Position numbers and translations under genes: made by a program. The notes under the pieces were generated by a model. That model searched no databases, was not told the DNA's origin, and saw nothing but the letters and a program-made list of their open reading frames with translations. Below, in pieces: positions 31,883-38,279 of a stretch of DNA of 38,279 nt; position 1 is the stretch's first letter, and the number at the start of each line of letters is the position of its first letter. Source of the stretch: Candidatus Methanophagales archaeon (GTDB lineage: Archaea; Halobacteriota; Syntropharchaeia; Alkanophagales; Methanospirareceae). The stretch covers positions 1-38,279 of the forward strand of contig JAFNKG010000017.1 of assembly GCA_017883965.1 (NCBI GenBank), in the 5' to 3' direction.

Positions 31883-32026
31883 ATGGTGGAGACGCATTTT
31901 ATGGGAGGTTTAAAGGCTATAGTAACAGCGGGTATAGAAGTAATTGACGGTTTCATTACTATAAGGCGAGAATTGCCAAAACTACCTCCCCCGTTAAACT
32001 ATATTAATTTGCGAGTCAGTTGTTGA
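31883..32026 (+). CDS. Possible small protein (47 aa)
   Basis: ATG at 31883 after gagac; MVETHFMGGLKAIVTAGIEVIDGFITIRRELPKLPPPLNYINLRVSC*; ends just before the start of the next gene. Confidence 0.3.
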   Translation: MVETHFMGGLKAIVTAGIEVIDGFITIRRELPKLPPPLNYINLRVSC

Positions 32027-32031
32027 TATTC

Positions 32032-32964
32032 ATGGATATTACATATGATGTGGCTGCAATCATAAGTGCTATAGTTTGGCCTCTGATTATAGTGATAGTA
32101 CTATTAGCTTATCGTAAGAATATACTTGCGATATTGCCGTATGTTAAGAAGGTATCCTTTGCAGGATTGACGATTGAGCTTGCAGAAGTTAAGGCATTTT
32201 CGCCTAGGTGGTCTATGGGCTCAATTGATGTACGGCAAATGAAGGGTGTTGATATCGATAAGAGTTATGTGCAGTACTTTATAGATCAGTTAACAGGCAC
32301 TACCACTGCGGACTACGCCGTTATCGATCTGGGTAAAGGGGATAAGTGGCTCAGTTCTAGGCTTTTTATCCTTGCAATTTTGCTTGGGAGGATGATAGGC
32401 CTTAAATCATTTGTTTTCGTGGAAACGATGCCAAATTTGAGAAGGAAATACATTGGTTGGGCTGAACCTAGCAAAATACGTTGGGCATTTGCTATAGAAT
32501 TTCCTTGGATGGAAGAAGCATTTGGAAAAGCGTATGGGAATCTTCCGGAAATTCAAATTGTATCCAAAACGGGTAAGCTTGGGTCTCGCTTCAATTCAGA
32601 TGATCCATTTCAAGCGATTAACCTACTTCAAAATTTTGTATTTGAAAATAACAAGGACCCCCCTCCACTAATTAACGATAACGAATGGGTCTCCATTGGC
32701 CCTGAAGGACCTGAACAGTATTTGGAACATGCTCAATGGCTAAATGGCGATAGTATTGAAGACCTTCTTGAAAAGGATCTGAACAAATCTTATCTTGTTT
32801 CAAGTAAGCTGAAGGATATGAGTGAATCTGACCAGATCCGGCAGATGCTTTTACAATCAGGACGCTATGTTGCGATTACACGAGACGATATGAGATTTGA
32901 GAAGCTAATAGATCGATATATACTGCTAGAGAAGGTATCTAAGAGCTTATTAAGGGAAAAATGA
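32032..32964 (+). CDS. N-terminally membrane-anchored uncharacterised protein
   Basis: ORF track starts at TTG 32020; ATG at 32032 gives MDITYDVAAIISAIVWPLIIVIVLLAYRK (TM) then a soluble domain with YAVIDLGKGDKWLSSRLFILAILLGRMIGLKSFVFVE. Confidence 0.55.
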   Translation: MDITYDVAAIISAIVWPLIIVIVLLAYRKNILAILPYVKKVSFAGLTIELAEVKAFSPRWSMGSIDVRQMKGVDIDKSYVQYFIDQLTGTTTADYAVIDLGKGDKWLSSRLFILAILLGRMIGLKSFVFVETMPNLRRKYIGWAEPSKIRWAFAIEFPWMEEAFGKAYGNLPEIQIVSKTGKLGSRFNSDDPFQAINLLQNFVFENNKDPPPLINDNEWVSIGPEGPEQYLEHAQWLNGDSIEDLLEKDLNKSYLVSSKLKDMSESDQIRQMLLQSGRYVAITRDDMRFEKLIDRYILLEKVSKSLLREK

Positions 32965-33233
32965 ATATGTTGGGGGGTGGTCAAAAATACGTTTTTATAG
33001 TAATACCTCCCAAATTCGCTCCCCACTTCCTCATATTGGTGATTCTGTTGGATAGCGGCTTTGGCTCCGCGTTGGAGTGGATGAATAAAGAAACACACGA
33101 AACAAACCATATCTCTAGTGGATCATCTGTTAATCCCGACATAACATCATCGTTGCGTGCATAGGGGAGTTTCCTCGTCATACAATAGCGTTTTAAATCG
33201 TCAAAGAATTCTGATTGAATTGTAGCATTTATT

Positions 33234-33283
33234 GTTCCGGCTCCCTGCCGATCGTAAATTAGATGAATTCATGTAACCAGGGG
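33234..33283 (+). repeat. Direct repeat copy 3 (att-like candidate)
   Basis: gttccggctccctgccgatcgtaaattagatgaattcatgtaaccagggg; 48/50 identical to copy 2. Confidence 0.9.
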
Positions 33284-33428
33284 CGACGGCCGTTCTGATG
33301 AGAAGAAGGCGTGTTCAGGACGTGTTCACGCGACATTATGTATGATCTTACTGAGGGAAGCCAGGAGGTCTAGAGACTTCGAATTGGGTCGCAGGTCATC
33401 TTTCTGAGAGTCCCTCCCGGCGAATTAA

Positions 33429-34271
33429 CTAACCAATCGTATTCAAGCTCACAAGAACCAAGACAATAGCGAGTAGCAGATAATTTACAATCAACGCGAG
33501 GAGGGTGGCCCGTTCCCACGAAAGATGCTTCAAATCGCTTATAGCGGCAGATATTACTAGCACACTCCAAATCTGCGCCCCAACCTCCACAAGTAGAAGA
33601 GTTCCGGAGCTGATGGATTCTATGAGCTCCAATCGCGTTAGAAGAAAAACTAAAACTCCCAGAACTCCCGGTAGAACAAATATCAATGAACACGCAGTGG
33701 CAAGCGCCAGGGTGTTTTTCGGGCGTCCATAGACTTTTCTGGCTAACAGTTCCAAAGTTATGGCGCACAAGCTCCAACTACCAAGTCCCAGTAGGATCAC
33801 CTCATGGGGTTTAAGTCCAGAGCTCGCGAGCAGAAACGGACCGAAGACTACCGCTCCTATGCTGATAACGAACCAGAGAAAACTTAAAACAACAATAGCT
33901 CCTTCAACGAAGGAACGAGTTGGGTTATCAGCAAAAGAACGAAATAGCGGGGTGAAAACCTTGAGAGAGGGGATTGGAACTGGCTTTAGCTCCGAGACCA
34001 GAGCGCCCTCAGAGGAGTGCACAAGTTCGATCGCTCGCGCCCCCTTGGGGGTCAGCCGGTACTTCTTGTTGGGTCCCTGCTCGATCAACTCCCTCATCAG
34101 TCGCAAGTGATGATACAACGTCCCGGCCTGGAGGCCCATTTCTTCGGTAAAGATGCTATAGGACACTTCGCCTCGGTTGTGGATTTCTTCGAGGATTCTC
34201 CGGCGGAGGGGATGCGCAAGTATTTCAAAAATCGTCTGTTCGTTTGTGGTCTTCTTGCTCCCCGAGGTCAT
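33429..34271 (-). CDS. ArsR-like winged-helix transcription regulator with C-terminal multi-TM domain
   Basis: 280 aa; TIFEILAHPLRRRILEEIHNRGEVSYSIFTEEMGLQAGTLYHHLRLMRELI then several hydrophobic helices. Confidence 0.8.
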   Translation of the reverse strand: MTSGSKKTTNEQTIFEILAHPLRRRILEEIHNRGEVSYSIFTEEMGLQAGTLYHHLRLMRELIEQGPNKKYRLTPKGARAIELVHSSEGALVSELKPVPIPSLKVFTPLFRSFADNPTRSFVEGAIVVLSFLWFVISIGAVVFGPFLLASSGLKPHEVILLGLGSWSLCAITLELLARKVYGRPKNTLALATACSLIFVLPGVLGVLVFLLTRLELIESISSGTLLLVEVGAQIWSVLVISAAISDLKHLSWERATLLALIVNYLLLAIVLVLVSLNTIG

Positions 34272-34348
34272 ACCCCACCTACTTCCTAAAACAGTTATTT
34301 CCTCAAATGTTCTAAAAAAGGCATCGAAAAAAAAAAGAGAAAAAGGGC

Positions 34349-35524
34349 TTAGCCTTTTTTCCGTCGCAAAAGCACAGGCACCGAGACCACTAGCAGGGTT
34401 GCAACCAATGCTCCGAAGAACAGGTTCGCTATAGAGATGTGCGGAATGACCTCCTTCAATTTCTCCGCGATGATGCCCAGCTGCGGCAACGACACTCGAA
34501 TCCCTTGCGCGTATGAAAGGGCACTCAGGGGTGTCCCTATCTTCGGATCATGGATGATTTTCGATCCTAAGGGGTATAGCATATTAAACTTAAGTTCGCT
34601 ATACTCATCGTCGGATTCGTAATCGAATAACTCCACTTCAACCGTACCCGGACTTCCTTCAACCAGAACGGTGCTAACCCAGGTGTACTCCACAGAGTGA
34701 TCACCGATCGTTGCCTTCAAGCCCACGACGTTATCTTCAGCGTCTGTTATGTTAGCAATCGAAGTACTGGTCTCCAACATCGTTTCGAGAGCCAACTTGC
34801 TGGCTTCAGTCGAGTACTCGAAATTGTGGATCTCAATGTCGATCTTCAAGGTGGTGGGTGGGGTCTGTTCTCCGTTGATGACCGCGAACCCTTCAGGAGC
34901 GAACAATCTCACCAAGAAGACTCCTCCATCGCTAGTGGCAGTTATTTCATGCAAGGACTCACCATCATCAGATGCATCGGGGTCGTAGTTAATATCGAAT
35001 ACGAAGCCTTCCAGTGGATAGGGTTCTCCTATGGGATCTCCATCAGCGGTGTACGCAATGAGCTGGGTGAACTGAACCACCAGTTCGACATCGCTGCTTA
35101 CACTTTCTGCATCTGATCTGTACTCATATTTGATTCGAAGGCCCTCTTCTGCTACTAGCTCCGTCTTGAATTCGTCCTTGGCGCTAGCTTTGCGCTCCGA
35201 TTCGATTATCACTCGATTGCCATCCTGAAATGAGCGGACATTCCTGTCGAGTAACGCTTCAGCTGTGTCGATTATGCCATCACCATCGTCGTCCGGTTCT
35301 TCTTCCTCTTGTTCCTCTTCCTCTTGTTCCTCTTCCTCTTGTTCCTCTTCCTCTTCCTGTCCCCCTTCAATCCCTTCCCCAGGATCTACCGGCGGTTCTG
35401 GCTGGTTGTCATCTGCTAACACTGGTCCACCAACCACAAAGCCACCGAAAAGGATCGAGAAGGTCGCAATGAAGGTCGCAAGGAAAATCAAGGCATATTT
35501 CCGCTTTCTAGCTGTTTTCAGCAT
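34349..35524 (-). CDS. Secreted/surface protein with signal peptide, acidic linker and C-terminal TM anchor
   Basis: 391 aa; N-term hydrophobic signal, (QEEEE)n, DDDGDGIIDTAEALL calcium-loop-like, C-term NLFFGALVATLLVVSVPVLLRRKKG. Confidence 0.75.
   Translation of the reverse strand: MLKTARKRKYALIFLATFIATFSILFGGFVVGGPVLADDNQPEPPVDPGEGIEGGQEEEEEQEEEEQEEEEQEEEEPDDDGDGIIDTAEALLDRNVRSFQDGNRVIIESERKASAKDEFKTELVAEEGLRIKYEYRSDAESVSSDVELVVQFTQLIAYTADGDPIGEPYPLEGFVFDINYDPDASDDGESLHEITATSDGGVFLVRLFAPEGFAVINGEQTPPTTLKIDIEIHNFEYSTEASKLALETMLETSTSIANITDAEDNVVGLKATIGDHSVEYTWVSTVLVEGSPGTVEVELFDYESDDEYSELKFNMLYPLGSKIIHDPKIGTPLSALSYAQGIRVSLPQLGIIAEKLKEVIPHISIANLFFGALVATLLVVSVPVLLRRKKG
35299..35358 (+). repeat. 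15-nt minisatellite (ttcctcttcctcttg)n encoding the acidic QEEEE repeat on the minus strand
   Basis: About four tandem near-identical units. Confidence 0.85.
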
Positions 35525-36239
35525 TTTTCTTCCATTCCTCGTTCGATTTCGCTAATCAAAATAGTAGTAGTCTTAATATAAAAATTAATGCTTACAGAAG
35601 ACTGGAAGTGCCACCTACACTCCATTCGAGGTCTCCGCATGTAATCCCAAATCTTGGTGTTATCCCTAGAACGCTTTGAAACCGAGTTGCAATCCCCTCG
35701 CACTTCCTGAATTCTTTGATATCCTTCTTACCGGGTTGACGGGTTTTGATTGGGGCGCCTTCATACCGCACGGCGTTGCAAGAAGAGCTAGCGCCTTTTT
35801 TGTGTAGGGTGTTCGAAAAAGCTACTGTAATCCCCTTTTATTTGGCTTTAAATGGTATCTTACACCTTTGAAAACTGTTGTTACGTGCGATCCGGGTTAC
35901 TTCATGATCAGTGGATTAGATGTATCTACACACAAAAAGATCATCGGTTTAATTGTCTTCTATTCACAAGTGTCACAAAAGGTAGATTTACTGATCCTAC
36001 AACAGCTTGTAAACTCACACATCAATCACTAATTGTTCCAGTGGGTGAACTATTAGTGTATATTAGATGGGTAATCTGAAAGTGGGAAAGGGGAATTCAC
36101 TTCAGCAAGTTGGATCATCTCTCCGTGAACGGAGCTATTTCCTCAAAAGCTCAAGCATGTGTATCTTGATATCCAGAGTCACTAGGTTTGTGTGCTCATA
36201 GACTCATATTATATCGTGTAAAGGTTGTTTTCTAAAAAA

Positions 36240-37070
36240 TTAGATTAAATCTAACACCCAGAGAACCAAAAAGTTTGCATACAAGGCACCTAAGGCTAAA
36301 ACTAACACCTTTTCCAAGGCTAACATCTTTATTTTTCGTAAATTGAATACTTGAATTTGTAGACTCCAGACTTGGAGCCCCGTGACTATCACAAATGCGA
36401 TGGTCGCGGGAATTCTGGTGATCCCGAGTAAGCGAAATAGGAGATACCAAATGCTTAGGAAGAGGGTTTGTGGAATGAATGAGATCACCGTGATGAACCA
36501 TACGCCACGCAAGCCTTGGGGTCTGGCAAAGAAGTAGCGGGATCCGCCCTCAAAGAATAAAAAAAGGAAAAGACAGCTCGCTATAACAGCTAGAAGCGAA
36601 ACCGGGAACGAATACCCCTCGAAAAGAATTATATAGCCTGCAACTACTGAATTCATTGAGGAGGATAACCATCCCAACACGCTGATAATCAGCAGAGCTT
36701 CCAGAGACGAATGTATTGGAGCATGAACAAAACCATTAATCAGTTTTTGGAGGGACAGAGCCTTAAAGAATCGGTTCTTTTGGATTCCTGGTCCTTTTTG
36801 CGACGGTAATGTCGAAACAAAGTCTGTTCCAGTGTCGAGCAATTTACTCACTTGCACTCCAAGAAGACTGAAGCTATAACGTTTATCTTTGTCTTGAACC
36901 ACCAGTTCTTTCAGAATTCCAAGATGATGATACAATCTTCCCGGAGTAATTTGTAACTCTGCTATCAAGTCTGAATATGTGACGATCTCCCGTTCTGCGA
37001 TCAATCGGAGGATTTGTCGGCGAATTGGATGACCAAGAGCTTCATAGAATTCCTGTTCTTTATCATGCAA
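36240..37070 (-). CDS. ArsR-like winged-helix regulator with C-terminal multi-TM domain (paralog of 33429-34271)
   Basis: 276 aa; EFYEALGHPIRRQILRLIAEREIVTYSDLIAELQITPGRLYHHLGILKELV plus TM helices. Confidence 0.8.
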   Translation of the reverse strand: MHDKEQEFYEALGHPIRRQILRLIAEREIVTYSDLIAELQITPGRLYHHLGILKELVVQDKDKRYSFSLLGVQVSKLLDTGTDFVSTLPSQKGPGIQKNRFFKALSLQKLINGFVHAPIHSSLEALLIISVLGWLSSSMNSVVAGYIILFEGYSFPVSLLAVIASCLFLFLFFEGGSRYFFARPQGLRGVWFITVISFIPQTLFLSIWYLLFRLLGITRIPATIAFVIVTGLQVWSLQIQVFNLRKIKMLALEKVLVLALGALYANFLVLWVLDLI

Positions 37071-37304
37071 TGTTTTCAGTCACTCTCGTCCGATCTTTTT
37101 AGAGATCTTCTATGTTGTTTGTATTAATCCTATTGAGGATTAATTTCTTCCTGAACGGTAAACTGACTGAACCTACGATTGTTGGCAAGTTTTGATCGGC
37201 TTTTTAGATTCTTGACCTTCATTGATGAAAATAGAGTACCATGTATCACCTAAATACTCTCCTCCTTAACAGGTGTCATAAAACAGAAAAATTTCATTCT
37301 TGAG

Positions 37305-38141
37305 TTATCTACGCCTAGAATAAACAACAATGACTAGAAGGGCGGATGCTATGAGAACCATATAACTGTAATGGGTCGTTGTAATGCTACCAATCACCCC
37401 GGGAACTCCCCGGAAGCCGATTATTGGATCGTGCTCTAGGATATTAAATTGTGAGTATGCAAGGAAGACTGATTTTTTCTCTTTAGTTATCCCCACTGAC
37501 GCTATATCACCATCTACCTTTGCGATAGTTGATGATTCGAAATAAGCATTCTCTTCTAATTCCACCCCGTTCTCGAGTTCATAGGCGCCTGTATCCGAAT
37601 CTTGTTCCGAAAGGACATCAAATTGAAGTGCAAGCATATTTGTGGCATCATGCCACACCCAATTCGCAATTTGAATATCAAACTTGAGAAGTTCGGGCTG
37701 CTCGGTAGTATAATGATTTACCAAGTTTATGGCGGGGGTGTTTGCATTGTCTGGGGTGGAGAACGTGAAGGTTTGTTCCTTGTCATTCACGGCGAAGCTC
37801 CAGTCTGCGCTTGGCAAGGAATATTGTCCCTGTGGGATCGCCTCTTTGGAACTATATTTTCCATCTTCGTCCTCATCGGTGAACTCAATGAGCTTCATAA
37901 ACTTCACAAAATAGGTTCGATTATTTGGATCCGAGAATCGATAAAATGGTGGGCTTCCGCGTCCTACAAAACTAAAGATGTATCCATTTGAGCTTACTGT
38001 CGCCTTGTTTTCCTTGGCATTATATTCTACGCGTCCCTCATCTTGAGTGTCCGAACGCCCTGTAATTACTGGGTGAATAATGGACAAAATCAAGGTAATA
38101 GCAAGGATAAATTGAATAACGGACCGTTTCGACAAGTCCAA
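37305..38141 (-). CDS. Secreted/surface protein with signal peptide and C-terminal TM anchor (paralog of 34349-35524)
   Basis: 278 aa; FILAITLILSIIHPVITG signal-like, C-term YMVLIASALLVIVVYSRRR; shared core LLKFDIQIANWVWHDATNMLALQFDVL. Confidence 0.75.
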   Translation of the reverse strand: MDLSKRSVIQFILAITLILSIIHPVITGRSDTQDEGRVEYNAKENKATVSSNGYIFSFVGRGSPPFYRFSDPNNRTYFVKFMKLIEFTDEDEDGKYSSKEAIPQGQYSLPSADWSFAVNDKEQTFTFSTPDNANTPAINLVNHYTTEQPELLKFDIQIANWVWHDATNMLALQFDVLSEQDSDTGAYELENGVELEENAYFESSTIAKVDGDIASVGITKEKKSVFLAYSQFNILEHDPIIGFRGVPGVIGSITTTHYSYMVLIASALLVIVVYSRRR

Positions 38142-38279
38142 TCACACAACATACCTAAATCTTTTCGCAATAAAAGATTTCAGTTTTAAAGACCCAGAAG
38201 TCCAACCTCAAGCCGAATTGAGGTCTATTTTACATTCCCTGATTCAATTGCAATTCAATTAAATTGTGTGGTTATAGTA

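Noticed and set aside
33505-34434. Plus-strand ORFs opposite the first wHTH-membrane gene
   Set aside because: Antisense to a clear wHTH/TM coding sequence, Ser/Pro/Arg-rich noise.
35230-35555. Plus-strand ORFs rich in PLPLVPL or SSSCSSSS
   Set aside because: Antisense translation of the acidic minisatellite in the minus-strand surface protein.
1-38279. CRISPR arrays, rRNA, tRNA, integrase or transposase genes
   Set aside because: No regularly spaced repeats, no recognisable tRNA/rRNA segments, and no recombinase motif in any listed ORF.

Overview
Gene-dense 38.3 kb window, probably archaeal. I infer this from the HerA-like ATPase, the winged-helix/multi-TM regulators and TATA-like promoters; it is not proven, and no rRNA, tRNA or CRISPR array was seen. 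(1) About 0-14 kb looks like a defence or mobile island: a decayed TIR-like gene, a zinc-ribbon PD-(D/E)XK nuclease next to a frameshifted HerA-like ATPase, a TIR/Gly-zipper/zinc-ribbon protein, a second PD-(D/E)XK protein, a nuclease-SAP protein and a HEPN-like protein. (2) About 16.2-31.7 kb is one tightly packed plus-strand operon of about 5,100 codons. It encodes a pair with related N-termini (one carrying an NlpC/P60-CHAP-like NKCNLFV...GHIAIV signature), a 1172-aa beta-rich protein, a 1075-aa protein with an internal hydrophobic segment, a 1450-aa protein and a 643-aa protein. From memory these resemble uncharacterised bacterial large-protein families; I know no established function, and this is the main candidate for an undescribed system. 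(3) Three direct copies of a ~42-50 bp repeat (about 10.7, 13.8 and 33.2 kb) bracket the nuclease-SAP/HEPN pair and the giant-protein operon. Copy 1 is the 3' end of a small CxxC gene, and differences between copies inside the coding part are synonymous, which suggests att-like sites and stepwise island insertion. (4) 33.4-38.1 kb holds two paralogous minus-strand modules, each a surface-anchored protein plus a winged-helix membrane regulator. Several genes are broken by single-base indels or stops, either from sequencing error or genuine decay.
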